Shown: positions 51,716 through 60,736 of the stretch, piece by piece | Numbering within the stretch: the stretch's first letter is position 1 | Layout: every line of letters begins with the position of its first letter | Notes under the pieces: generated by a model | What the model saw: only the letters and a program-made list of their open reading frames with translations | What the model was told of the DNA's origin: nothing | The model's database searches: none | Origin: JBKHYJ01 sp046565505 | Lineage (GTDB): Bacteria; Acidobacteriota; Blastocatellia; UBA7656 | Assembly (NCBI GenBank): GCA_046565505.1 | Contig: JBKHYJ010000035.1 | Location: 1-64,000, forward strand | Direction: 5' to 3' | DNA length: 64,000 nt | Position numbers and translations under genes: made by a program

Positions 51716-52741
51716 ATGCTAATAGTAATGAAGCCCGGCGCGACCGACGAGCAGGTCGAGGAAGTCTTAAACACCATACGCGGGCTTGGATTCAAACCGC
51801 ACCCCATGCCGGGGGAGACTCGCACCGCCATCGGCATAACAGGCAACCAGGGCGCGATTGACCCCGGCCATTTCGAGAACCTGGAGGGTGTCGCGGAAGC
51901 CATCCGCGTCTCGAAGCCATATAAGCTCGTGGGCCGCGACCTCAAGCAAGATGACACGGTCGTGCGGGTAGGCGGGGCGGAGATCGGGGGGCGGGAGCCC
52001 GCGATAATCGCGGGCCCTTGCGCCGTCGAATCGCGCGCGCAGACGATGGAGATTGCCGAGATCGTCGTCTCATGCGGCGTTAAATTCTTCCGGGGCGGCG
52101 CCTACAAGCCGCGCTCTTCTCCGTACTCATTCCAGGGGCTCGGCGAAGAGGGGTTGAAGATTCTTTCGGAGGTGCGCGACCGTTTCGGGATGCGCATAGT
52201 CACCGAAGTGCTCGACACGGAGACGGCCGATATGGTTGAGGCGTACACGGACGTGTTGCAGGTGGGGGCGCGCAACATGCAGAACTTTTCGCTGCTGCGG
52301 CGCATGGGGCAGGCGAGCAAGCCCGTCATGCTCAAGCGCGGCATGTCTGCGACGCTCGAAGAGTTGTTGCTGGCGGCCGAGTACATCATGGCGGAAGGAA
52401 ATTACGACGTGATCTTGTGCGAGCGCGGCGTGCGCACTTTCGCGGACCACACTCGCAACACGCTCGACCTTTCGATCGTTCCGGCCGTGCAGAATCGCTC
52501 GCACCTGCCCATCATAGTTGACCCGTCGCACGGCACGGGCAAGCGCCATAAAGTCACCCCTCTGGCCCGCGCAGCCATAGCCGTGGGCGCCGATGGCATA
52601 ATGGTCGAAGTACATAACCACCCGGAGCAGGCGCTCTCGGACGGCCCGCAGGCGCTGCTGCCTGATATGTTCAGGCAGCTCGTTGCCGAAGTCCGGGCCA
52701 TACACAAAGCGCTCGCGGAGTCCGAAGCGAGCCTCGTATGA
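51716..52741 (+). CDS. aroF: 3-deoxy-7-phosphoheptulonate (DAHP) synthase, type I-beta
   Basis: A 341-residue enzyme joining PEP and erythrose 4-phosphate, first step of the shikimate pathway. An N-terminal ferredoxin-like regulatory domain (1-70: MLIVMKPGATDEQVEEVL) precedes the barrel (IIAGPCAVES, FFRGGAYKPRSSPYSFQGLG, IIVDPSHGTGKR, GIMVEVHNHPEQALSDG). A TATAAT lies at 51673-51678 without a good -35. The stop overlaps the next start (ATGA). Confidence 0.95.
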   Translation: MLIVMKPGATDEQVEEVLNTIRGLGFKPHPMPGETRTAIGITGNQGAIDPGHFENLEGVAEAIRVSKPYKLVGRDLKQDDTVVRVGGAEIGGREPAIIAGPCAVESRAQTMEIAEIVVSCGVKFFRGGAYKPRSSPYSFQGLGEEGLKILSEVRDRFGMRIVTEVLDTETADMVEAYTDVLQVGARNMQNFSLLRRMGQASKPVMLKRGMSATLEELLLAAEYIMAEGNYDVILCERGVRTFADHTRNTLDLSIVPAVQNRSHLPIIVDPSHGTGKRHKVTPLARAAIAVGADGIMVEVHNHPEQALSDGPQALLPDMFRQLVAEVRAIHKALAESEASLV

Positions 52742-54507
52742 CGGGGCGCAGGCCGAAAGGAAAAAGGCGGCGGCCGAGGCCGCAGAAATCCGCCCCCCCT
52801 TTCGAGCCCTTGAATTCTTCCCGCCCGGCTTCAACGCCGCCGGCCGCGCCGGGTGAGGTCGCCCGCACTCTGGGCGAATCCGAAAGCTCGCACGGCGGCT
52901 CGTCGTTCCCGACGCCGGGCTACGTTAGCCCGCCAGGCCGTCGCCTGACCCCGCGGCGGGCGAAGTTGCTGGTAGCAGCGTTCGCCGCCACTTTATCCAT
53001 AATCTCATTCGCTTACTTCTTCACCCGCGGCATGACAAACCTTTACGGGGACGGGATCGCCCACGTCAACATCGCCCGCAAGGTTGTAGATTCCCCCGAC
53101 GAATCTTTGTGGCAACGCTACGTACAGATCGGCTCGCCCTGGCTGCCGGCGCAGACGGTGCTCATGCTGCCGCTCGTCGCGAATGATTGGATGTGGCGTA
53201 CGGGCGCGGCGGGGAGCATCGTGTCTATGATCTCTTACGTCGTCGCGGGGCTTTCGCTCTACCTGCTGGCGAGAAATCTATACCGCAGGGAAAGCGGGCC
53301 GTATGAAGAGATGCTCCCGGCGATGACGGCCGCGATATTCCTGTTAAACCCGAGCGCGGTTTATATGCAGGCGACGCCGATGACAGAGACGGTCTTTATG
53401 GCGGCGCTGGCGGCCGCCATCTACCTGCTACGAAGGTGGGTCGCGGAGCAGACGAAGTGGCGGCTCGCCATTGCCGCGCTCGCGATGGCGGTTGCCACGC
53501 TCACGCGGTACGAGGCCTGGCCCGCCGCCGCCCTTTCCGTTGTGATAGTGATTCTCGTTTCGCGCGGCGACGCGAGGGTGAAGGCGGGCCGGGCGACGCT
53601 ATTCGCCGCCGTGGTCGCCGCGGGGCCGGCCTACTGGCTATGGCACAACTGGGCCATCTATGGGAATGCGCTCGAGTTTCTGACGGGGCCATACTCCGCG
53701 CGCGGGCTTTATTTGCAGAATCAAGCCAATCTCGGGTGGGCGAAGATTTTTGTCGGGCACTTTTTCATTGATGCGCTGATGATCCTGGTCACCGCCGCCG
53801 TCTGCGCGGGGCCTTTCGTATTGATGCTAGGCGCGGTCGGGCTAGTAACCTTTGTGGCCACCAGGCGCAAGGCTATGCTCGAAGACGCGCCGGCGCTACT
53901 GCTCACGGTCCCATTCTTCTTTCACGTATACAGTCTCTACCGGGGCGAGATTCAGATATTTCCGCTGAGCGCATTCGGGCTTCACAACGTCAGGTATGGC
54001 TTGCCGCATCTGTTGGCCATCGCGCTGTTTGCTCCCGCCGGCGCCCTGCTCCTCAAGAGAGGCTGGCGCCGCCGGGCGAGCGTCGTGGTTTGCTTGATAG
54101 TCGCCGCGCAGTACTTCCACCTCATCTCCGAAGGGCCGAGCCAGCTTGCCGTTTACCAGGAGGCCTACAGGAACGGAGTGAACGCGAGGCCGGCCCGAGA
54201 GCGTAGGGAATTCTCTACGCTCGTCAGGGCGACCCCCCCCCGGCCAGTCGTGCTGATGAACACGGGCGAGCTCGGGCCCGTCGTGTCGCAGGGCGGCCTG
54301 CGCTATTCAGACATTATTCATGAAGGTACGCTACGATGGCACCAGATCGCGGAGGGCATTCCGGCGGACGTTTCTACGGTCATCGTGCAGGAGGGCGACC
54401 CTCTTGATAAGCGGCTGAAAGAAAACCCATCGCTGGCGCGCGACCTGGCAGAGCACTTTCAAGAGCGGCTTACGGTCGGGAGGATAAAGCTATTCGGGCG
54501 AAGATGA
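52738..54507 (+). CDS. Polytopic GT39-like glycosyltransferase
   Basis: A 589-residue membrane protein with a basic, Pro-rich tail of about 75 residues and about eleven transmembrane helices (from residue 78). The first periplasmic loop has an acidic motif near the first helix (YGDGIAHVNIARKVVDSPD), as in ArnT/PMT-type GT-C transferases, and a TRYEAWP motif follows the fifth helix. It would transfer a sugar from a polyprenyl-phosphate carrier. Its ATG lies in the aroF stop, so translation is coupled, though no metabolic link is apparent. Acceptor unknown. Confidence 0.82.
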   Translation: MTGRRPKGKRRRPRPQKSAPPFEPLNSSRPASTPPAAPGEVARTLGESESSHGGSSFPTPGYVSPPGRRLTPRRAKLLVAAFAATLSIISFAYFFTRGMTNLYGDGIAHVNIARKVVDSPDESLWQRYVQIGSPWLPAQTVLMLPLVANDWMWRTGAAGSIVSMISYVVAGLSLYLLARNLYRRESGPYEEMLPAMTAAIFLLNPSAVYMQATPMTETVFMAALAAAIYLLRRWVAEQTKWRLAIAALAMAVATLTRYEAWPAAALSVVIVILVSRGDARVKAGRATLFAAVVAAGPAYWLWHNWAIYGNALEFLTGPYSARGLYLQNQANLGWAKIFVGHFFIDALMILVTAAVCAGPFVLMLGAVGLVTFVATRRKAMLEDAPALLLTVPFFFHVYSLYRGEIQIFPLSAFGLHNVRYGLPHLLAIALFAPAGALLLKRGWRRRASVVVCLIVAAQYFHLISEGPSQLAVYQEAYRNGVNARPARERREFSTLVRATPPRPVVLMNTGELGPVVSQGGLRYSDIIHEGTLRWHQIAEGIPADVSTVIVQEGDPLDKRLKENPSLARDLAEHFQERLTVGRIKLFGRR

Positions 54508-54568
54508 GAGTTACAGAATAGGAGTCTGATGGCGGGGCGCCCGGCCATGAATCAGGCGCGCGAGATTC

Positions 54569-56200
54569 TCAGATGTTGATCCCGGTGTAAGTCCGATGCA
54601 TCAGCGTGCGCACGCGGTTGCGGCCCGCGGCCTTCGCCAGATACATGGCCCTGTCGGCCATCTCGATCAATTCTTCTTTTGTCTTAGTGGCGACCGGATA
54701 AGTGGCGACGCCTATGCTCGCGGTGACTTGCCCGATCTTCTGCACGGGCTTGGAGGCAATCGCCTCGCGCAACCGTTCGGCCACGTTGATGGCGTCTTCG
54801 CGCCCGCATTGCGGAAGGATGATGACGAACTCTTCGCCGCCGTACCGCGCGCACACGTCTATGTCCCTCACGGTTGACTGCATGACCTGGGCCGCATGGC
54901 AGAGCGCCGCGTCACCTGCCCTGTGGCCGTGCGTGTCGTTTATTCGCTTGAGGTGGTCGAGGTCCAGCAGGATGAGCGACAGCATGTCGTTGTTGCGGTC
55001 GGCGAGTTTCGTTTCGCGGTCGAGCCGCTCCTGAAAGTACCTGTGATTAAAAAGCCCCGTCAGCGCGTCGGTCATCGCCTGAGTCTGCACCTGGCGGAAC
55101 AGCCGGGCATGGCTTATGGCTACGGCCAGTTGGTCGGAGACGGTCTTCACCATCAGCACCTCCTCGTCCTGCCAGATGCGGCCCGGCGTATCGTCTTCGA
55201 CGACGAGGACGCCTATGATGCTGTTGCGGTAGGTGATGGGGATTTCAAGCGGCCCCGGTATGATTAGCCTGCTTTCGGCCGCCTCGCCGGGCGCAGGCTG
55301 GGGCTCGGGCGGTTTTGCATGCTGGTGATTCGGCCTTTGATGCGCCCCTTCGAGGCTACCCTGCGAAGATTCGGACGAATACGACTCGGGCGAGTCGTCC
55401 GACTCGTCCGACCGCTCGTAAACGCTCATGCCTTCGGGCCTGCTCGTTCCTTCCTGCCACAGGACCAATGCGGCGCGGCGGGATTGCAGCGCGCGGCCCA
55501 CCTCCTCGACCGCCGATTGCAGTATCGGCTCCAACTCAAGCGTGCTGGAAATGGCCGAGCTTATTCTATTCGTGGCCATCTCAAGCTCGTTCTGCCGCTG
55601 CATCAGTGTCGCGAGCTTCGTCGTGAACGCCAGCGCGAGTCGCAGGGAAGAATTACGCGGGGTTGACGCGGTTAACAACCCCTCAAGGGTCGCGCGCTCG
55701 TCGGGCCTCTGCACGTTGATGCGCGCCATTAAATACTCTATCGCCGTAAAGATGACGTTCGGGTCGAAGGTCCACACCATCTCGTAGGTCTTCGCATGAT
55801 TGCTGCCGTCAGGCGGAAGCATGTAAGAGGCGAGCAGGCCGCAGAAGCGCGCGTCGATTACAAGAATAAATGGCCCGGTCTCTATGCTGTGAGATTCACG
55901 CTCCTGGAGCACCGTTACGTTTGAATCGGCTTCGGGAGCCCATGTCTTTGTGGTGCAGCCTTCGTCGCAAGAGAAAAGATAGAGGTGGCGGACGGCCGAT
56001 TTGAGCTTGCCCACCCGCTCGGCCTCCCGGCGGGGGTCGCCGTCGAGGCAGCGGCCTTCGATGACGAGCGCCGATAGCTTGCTCTCAGTCACCACGTCCT
56101 CAAAATAACTGACCAGGCGCTTGACCGTTTGCTCGTTGCTTCGCACAGGCGCGAATTCATCGCCATGCTGATTCGTAAGCACATAGTAAAGTGAGTACAT
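54569..56200 (-). CDS. DICT / GAF / GGDEF diguanylate cyclase
   Basis: A soluble protein of 543 residues. Residues 1-160 resemble the DICT sensory domain found with GGDEF enzymes. A GAF domain (about 210-370) is interrupted at 262-312 by a low-complexity Ser/Glu/Asp then His/Gln/Pro insertion. The C-terminal diguanylate cyclase domain has GGEEF (454-458) and the inhibitory RxxD (R445-D448) five residues before it. It should make c-di-GMP with product inhibition. The ATG at 56200 is preferred over a TTG just before it; the ribosome binding site is weak. Confidence 0.88.
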   Translation of the reverse strand: MYSLYYVLTNQHGDEFAPVRSNEQTVKRLVSYFEDVVTESKLSALVIEGRCLDGDPRREAERVGKLKSAVRHLYLFSCDEGCTTKTWAPEADSNVTVLQERESHSIETGPFILVIDARFCGLLASYMLPPDGSNHAKTYEMVWTFDPNVIFTAIEYLMARINVQRPDERATLEGLLTASTPRNSSLRLALAFTTKLATLMQRQNELEMATNRISSAISSTLELEPILQSAVEEVGRALQSRRAALVLWQEGTSRPEGMSVYERSDESDDSPESYSSESSQGSLEGAHQRPNHQHAKPPEPQPAPGEAAESRLIIPGPLEIPITYRNSIIGVLVVEDDTPGRIWQDEEVLMVKTVSDQLAVAISHARLFRQVQTQAMTDALTGLFNHRYFQERLDRETKLADRNNDMLSLILLDLDHLKRINDTHGHRAGDAALCHAAQVMQSTVRDIDVCARYGGEEFVIILPQCGREDAINVAERLREAIASKPVQKIGQVTASIGVATYPVATKTKEELIEMADRAMYLAKAAGRNRVRTLMHRTYTGINI

Positions 56201-56633
56201 CAATTAAGGAATCTCTTATGGTCGCCGATTATTACTAATGTGGGGCCTGAAGTTGACTGCCACCCCGATTTTACATTCCGCCAGGTGACTGTCAATTGTT
56301 TTTGTCGGGCGCGCCCGCACAAAGTTGCAGGTCCGCAAACCCGAAACTCTAAGTTCAACGTATCACTAAAATTCCGGGGACAAGTAGGTCACGGTATGTA
56401 AAAATTTCGCTCACAGTAGGAAACTAATACAGCTAATCAATCTCCGCCGTTTGACTTGTACATTTATCTATTTACATAGCAAGAATTAGGTAGGTATCGG
56501 GCTTTTTTTGCAATGGCACAGTGCTCGCAACGAGTTTAAGGCGTCCGACTGTGGACGCGGAAGTAGTTCAAGACTCTGTTATCAGTATTTCCCATTGTTT
56601 AGCAGCTTATACGATACCTTGAGGAGGTAAGGA
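56201..56633. other. AT-rich intergenic region between the cyclase and the OmpA lipoprotein
   Basis: About 430 bases. It holds the promoter candidate at 56451-56478 and a leader hairpin GCGTCC/GGACGC (56541-56546 with 56553-56558). A seven-T run near 56503 is not preceded by a clear stem. No gene or RNA is recognised. Confidence 0.45.
56451..56478 (+). promoter_or_regulatory. Possible promoter of the OmpA lipoprotein gene
   Basis: TTGACT (56451-56456), 16 bases, TACATA (56473-56478). The leader would be about 150 bases and includes the GCGTCC/GGACGC hairpin. Confidence 0.4.
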
Positions 56634-57395
56634 ATGAAGTACAAATTGGTTACCGTCGCCCTATTGATGGCATTCGCAGTGGTATTCGAGTCCGGCTGCG
56701 CGACCAAGAAATATGTCCGCAACCGTGTCGCCGAACGCGTGACCCCTCTTGAGAATCGCACGGGTGAGTTGGAAGAGACCTCTCGCCGGAACACTCAGCA
56801 GATAGGCGAGCTGCGGACGGGCATAGAGGATGTTCGCGGCCGCGCGGACAGGGCGCAGACGACTGCCGACCGCGCCGCGGCCTCGGCCGAACAGGCCAGC
56901 ACGCGCGTGACCGGAATTGAACGCAACGTCGAAGAGTTGCGCTCCAACATCGACAAGTACAGCATGCAGAATACTGCTATGGTGTTCTTCCGCCCCGGCA
57001 GCGCGAAGCTGACCCCCGAAGGTATGGCCCAGCTCGATACGCTCGCGTCACAGATAACTGACCGCAATGGGTTCATACTTGAGATCATCGGTTATGGCGA
57101 CACGGCGAAGGCGAACCGCTATAACCAGAACCTCGCTCAAATGAGGGCCGAGGCCGTACAGCGGTATTTGGCCGATAAGAGGAACATCCCCGTCATGCGC
57201 ATGTTCGCCCTCGGGTTCGGGGCCGCGAGGCCTATGACCGAGAACGTTTCGACCAGCGAATCGGCCCCGACCAATAGCAGGGCGCTGAATCGCCGCGTAG
57301 AGATTCGGCTGTTGACGAATAACGCGGTTCCCGGCGCGCCGATGAAGACGAGCACCACCAGCGGTTCGGCCGCCCCTTCGTCTTCAAACCCTTGA
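56634..57395 (+). CDS. OmpA family outer-membrane lipoprotein
   Basis: A 253-residue lipoprotein: signal sequence with Cys22 (FESGC), a helical coiled-coil region (about 35-115, with repeated RADRAQTTADRAAASAEQAS-type heptads), and a C-terminal OmpA-like peptidoglycan-binding domain (FFRPGSAKLTPEGMAQLDTLA; RAEAVQRYLADKRNI; NRRVEIRLL). It should tie the outer membrane to the cell wall. GAGGAGG lies eight bases before the ATG. A strong terminator follows at 57448. Confidence 0.9.
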   Translation: MKYKLVTVALLMAFAVVFESGCATKKYVRNRVAERVTPLENRTGELEETSRRNTQQIGELRTGIEDVRGRADRAQTTADRAAASAEQASTRVTGIERNVEELRSNIDKYSMQNTAMVFFRPGSAKLTPEGMAQLDTLASQITDRNGFILEIIGYGDTAKANRYNQNLAQMRAEAVQRYLADKRNIPVMRMFALGFGAARPMTENVSTSESAPTNSRALNRRVEIRLLTNNAVPGAPMKTSTTSGSAAPSSSNP

Positions 57396-57447
57396 TCCGG
57401 CGGCGCTAAAGAATCTTTCACAGCCGCTCATCCACGAGCGCGATTGA

Positions 57448-57490
57448 GGCTGGCGATGACCCCGACTGAGGTCGTCGCCAGCCTTTTCTT
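57448..57490 (+). terminator. Intrinsic terminator after the OmpA lipoprotein gene
   Basis: A long stem with GGCTGGCGA and GACC on the left side and GGTC and TCGCCAGCC on the right (one mismatch), followed by TTTTCTT. Confidence 0.88.
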
Positions 57491-57546
57491 GTCCGCAGAG
57501 GCGGCGGCCCGGCCCTTACCTTTAAATATAAAATTACCTGCCGAAA

Positions 57547-57555
57547 TGCTATAAT
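57547..57555 (+). promoter_or_regulatory. Extended -10 promoter for the ECF sigma operon
   Basis: TGC-TATAAT matches the extended -10 consensus TGnTATAAT. No good -35 is present, as is common for this type. It lies 48 bases before the sigma factor ATG at 57603. Confidence 0.5.
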
Positions 57556-57602
57556 GTTGAGGCAACCGGATTTACAGTCATCGCATCACAGCGTGTGAGG
57601 CT

Positions 57603-58196
57603 ATGGCTACCATAACAAACGCTTTAATAATGACCGTGACTGTCGAGCCAAGCCAAGCCTCGTCTGACCTGGAGCTAGCCAGGGCGGCGGCCGCTGGAGA
57701 CGCGACGGCCTTCGAGAGGCTTTACGAGCAGCACAATAAGCGGGTGTATTCGCTATGTTTCAGGATGCTCGGCAACGCGTCGCAGGCCGAAGACCTCACG
57801 CAGGAAGTATTTCTGCAGGTCTTTAAAAAAATCGGCAGCTTTCGCGGTGATTCCGCCTTCACGACGTGGCTTCACCGGCTGACGATCAACCAGGTGCTGA
57901 TGCACTTTCGCAAGCGCGGCGTCAAGCTTGAGCACACGAGCGAAGAAGGCGATTTCACCAACGTCGTAGAGACGCCGCTCCAGAGCACGCGGCGAATATC
58001 TATGGTCGACCGGCTGGCGCTGGAAAAAGCCATATCCGAATTGCCGCCGGGGTACAGAACGGTTTTCGTGCTGCACGACGTTCAAGGGTACGAGCATGAG
58101 GAGATTTCCGGCCTGCTCGATGTCAGCATTGGGACTTCCAAATCGCAGCTTCATAAAGCGCGCATGCGGCTGCGCGAGCTGCTCACTAAGAAATGA
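57603..58196 (+). CDS. ECF-type RNA polymerase sigma factor
   Basis: A 197-residue sigma-70 family ECF factor: region 2 (FERLYEQHNKRVYSLCFRMLGNASQAEDLTQEVFLQVFKKI; SAFTTWLHRLTINQVL) and region 4 (LPPGYRTVFVLHDVQGYEHEEISGLLDVSIGTSKSQLHKAR). It directs RNA polymerase to stress-type promoters and is probably held inactive by the zinc-finger protein encoded 72 bases downstream. The first ATG has GAGG close by; a second start at 57630 would also keep the complete domain. Confidence 0.94.
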   Translation: MATITNALIMTVTVEPSQASSDLELARAAAAGDATAFERLYEQHNKRVYSLCFRMLGNASQAEDLTQEVFLQVFKKIGSFRGDSAFTTWLHRLTINQVLMHFRKRGVKLEHTSEEGDFTNVVETPLQSTRRISMVDRLALEKAISELPPGYRTVFVLHDVQGYEHEEISGLLDVSIGTSKSQLHKARMRLRELLTKK

Positions 58197-58268
58197 TGAC
58201 TGAGCCGCGCGCGCCGAGAAGATTTTTCGAGGGCGGTACTCTCGACCTTAAAGGATTGGGTAGATCAG

Positions 58269-58949
58269 ATGCTTTGCAACGAGTGTCAGGAACTCATATC
58301 AGACTATATTGACGGGGAGCTTGAGCTTGGAGAGCAGGCTAAGGTAGAGCGCCACCTCGGCGACTGCGAGCCATGTCGCGCCGTCCGTGATGACTTGCTC
58401 CAGATAGTCCACTTCAGTAATCAGCTTCCAGAGCATGCGCCCTCCGGGGCCTTGTGGGCGCGCATCCGGTCGGACATCGAAGAGCAAAAGCCCGCCGGCT
58501 TCTGGTCGCGCGCGGGGGCATGGTGGGCAATTACGAAGAGCCGTCAGTTCGACCTCTCCATCCCGCAGATGGCCGCGGCGGCCGCCGCGTTGGTGATCGT
58601 AATTTCAATCGGCGTGATCGCCTCGCGCCAGCCCGCGGCCCCCGTCGCAATGTCTTTAGCCGGCTCCGCCCAGAGCGCGACGTCACAGGTCCGGCCGCTG
58701 TCGGGCCCTGATTTTCAGCAGCTCGAGAAGCAGATCAGCAACCTCTCGGCGACGATCGAGCAGCGGAAAGTCTCCTGGGACCCGCAGCTCCGTGTGAAAT
58801 TTGAGAAGAACATGTCGCTGATAGAACAATCGCTTGCCGAGTGCCGACACCAGTTGAGCGACAACCCGGGCGACGACGTCTCGCAAGAACTGATGCTCAA
58901 CGCGTACAGGGAAAAGGTGAGGCTCCTCGAAGGCTTTGAGAGCTTCTGA
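58269..58949 (+). CDS. Membrane anti-sigma factor with zinc-finger (zf-HC2)
   Basis: A 226-residue protein with an N-terminal zf-HC2 anti-sigma domain (CNEC at 3-6; HLGDCEPC), one transmembrane helix (about 102-121: MAAAAAALVIVISIGVIA) and a periplasmic helical domain with coiled-coil character (about 155-215). It should bind the ECF sigma factor in the cytoplasm and sense envelope stress outside. Order sigma, anti-sigma, DUF4097 protein is one likely operon. Confidence 0.9.
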   Translation: MLCNECQELISDYIDGELELGEQAKVERHLGDCEPCRAVRDDLLQIVHFSNQLPEHAPSGALWARIRSDIEEQKPAGFWSRAGAWWAITKSRQFDLSIPQMAAAAAALVIVISIGVIASRQPAAPVAMSLAGSAQSATSQVRPLSGPDFQQLEKQISNLSATIEQRKVSWDPQLRVKFEKNMSLIEQSLAECRHQLSDNPGDDVSQELMLNAYREKVRLLEGFESF

Positions 58950-58984
58950 GTCGGCCGGGCTTTCTTTAAGGTTTTGTCCGAGCA

Positions 58985-59737
58985 ATGCTGAGCCTAAAAC
59001 GAGTAAAAATAAACCTCAACGCATTCAGATACTTTATTCGGCTGGCCCTGTTCGCCTGCGTCGCCATAGCGGTGGGGCCGTCCGCGGCCGAGTCCGCAGG
59101 GAAATTCGACCGGACCTACACGCCGCAAGGCCTTGCCCACCTGACGATTTCGAACTTCAACGGCACGATCCGCGTGACGTGCTGGGACAAAAAAACCATA
59201 TCTGTTCGCGCGATCACGGACCCGGACGTCACGGTCCGCGAAGAAGTGGCCGGGGATGACATCACCATAACCGTCAAGCGCGATTTCAGGTTAAGACGCT
59301 CGAATTTTGAAGTCTTCATGCCGGCCGACACATCCATCTCGCTCAAGAGCTTTACGGGGGACATCGAGGTCAGCGGCGCGGCCGGTCACGTGAGCATCAA
59401 TTCGATAGACAGCAACGTGCGCCTGGTCGGGCTTAAAAGCCCCTCGGTCGACGTGAAGGTGACGAATGGGGACATCTTCTTCGACGGCCACCTGCACGAC
59501 GGCGGCTCGTACAACCTCCAGTCCATCAAAGGAGATATAGACGTGACGCTTCCCGGCGCCACCCCCTTCAACCTCAATGCCCGCGCGCTAAGTGAAAACA
59601 TTAACCTGGGCGGCTTCCTCAACAGCCTCGCCGCCGCCACCAGGGGGGCGAAAGGCGTAACGGGCACATACCTCAACGGAAATTCTCGCCTGACACTGAC
59701 CGCCTTCGCGGGCCGCATCTTACTTCATAAGAAGTAG
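58985..59737 (+). CDS. Exported DUF4097-type beta-helix protein
   Basis: A 250-residue exported protein with a signal peptide (about 15-36) and repeated short beta strands (LTISNFNGTIRVTCWDKKTISVRA; FTGDIEVSGAAGHVSINSIDSNVRL; SIKGDIDVTLPG) typical of DUF4097 putative adhesins. Its function is not established. The gene lies 35 bases after the anti-sigma factor and is probably under control of the ECF factor itself. It has no anchor motif. Confidence 0.82.
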   Translation: MLSLKRVKINLNAFRYFIRLALFACVAIAVGPSAAESAGKFDRTYTPQGLAHLTISNFNGTIRVTCWDKKTISVRAITDPDVTVREEVAGDDITITVKRDFRLRRSNFEVFMPADTSISLKSFTGDIEVSGAAGHVSINSIDSNVRLVGLKSPSVDVKVTNGDIFFDGHLHDGGSYNLQSIKGDIDVTLPGATPFNLNARALSENINLGGFLNSLAAATRGAKGVTGTYLNGNSRLTLTAFAGRILLHKK

Positions 59738-60010
59738 GGTGGCCCGACCGACCCGGCAGATGCGTAATTCGTAATACTGGTTGCGGACGCTTCAAATATA
59801 GGGGAAGTCTTCGACTTTCGCCGCCGCGATTTTTATCCGCGGTCGGGGGGAACATTTACCCGACGGATTCGTACTGATGCTTGGCGGCAGGTAAACTGTA
59901 GCTAATCCAACGACGAACCGCATAGACCTGAATCGGGGGCATAGACGGGGGGGCCTTTGTGGACTCGTGGCCCCGACGGCTAAGATTAATAAGGAGGCTG
60001 GCTGACACAT

Positions 60011-60661
60011 TTGGCTCAAAGCACAGGATTGATGCGCAAACCCAAAGGTAATTCGCCACCCACGTCTGATCAGGTAAACGTTTCATCGCAACAGCAGCCG
60101 AGCGAGAGCGTTAGCAGCGGTGACGCATCGGATTCCTTTATTGACGCCCTGACGGCCAAACCCGAACATGTCAACCTAGACAAGATACTCCCCTTCCTTC
60201 AAGAGCGCATAGCCTTCAAGATGCCGAGCGACCTAGCCTACCTTGACGGCGTGCTCGATTACTTGAACGAGCGGATGCTCCAGCTCGGCATCGTCGAGCC
60301 GGGCGATTCCGATTTGCTTATCGCGCTGGACGAGGCCATCGTCAACGCCGTAAAGCATGGCAATAAGTGCGATCCGCGAAAGGCCGTGCAGGTCGTCGCG
60401 GAGTTTAATGCGGAGGGCGCGCGGTTCACGGTCGTCGACGAAGGTCCCGGGTTCGCCAGGGAAAGGGTCCCTGACCCGACCGACCCGTGCCGCCTGCTGG
60501 AGCCGGGCGGGCGGGGCCTCCTTTTGATAAATCACATAATGGACGAGGTGTGCTTTAACCAGGCGGGCAACCGGCTAGAGATGTTCAAGCGCGTCTCACA
60601 TGGCGCTCACGACGAAGACACGTCGGGCAGACGCGGGGACGCGGGCGGGGAGCAAAAATGA
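60011..60661 (+). CDS. RsbW/SpoIIAB-like anti-sigma regulatory ATPase
   Basis: A 216-residue protein with a disordered 45-residue start and an HATPase domain: DEAIVNAVKHGNK (N-box), VVDEGPGF (G1) and GGRGLLLINHIMDEV (G2). It resembles serine kinases that inactivate STAS antagonists, or anti-sigma factors. The STAS protein at 32586 is one possible partner. The start is uncertain: TTG at 60011 lies 13 bases after AGGAGG; ATG at 60032 is an alternative. Confidence 0.82.
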   Translation: MAQSTGLMRKPKGNSPPTSDQVNVSSQQQPSESVSSGDASDSFIDALTAKPEHVNLDKILPFLQERIAFKMPSDLAYLDGVLDYLNERMLQLGIVEPGDSDLLIALDEAIVNAVKHGNKCDPRKAVQVVAEFNAEGARFTVVDEGPGFARERVPDPTDPCRLLEPGGRGLLLINHIMDEVCFNQAGNRLEMFKRVSHGAHDEDTSGRRGDAGGEQK

Positions 60662-60736
60662 CGGACCCGCAGGTCATTTAGCCATAGCGATAGCCGCCCT
60701 CCCGTCGATGCTTTCGCGGCCCATCATCCGCCTCAT

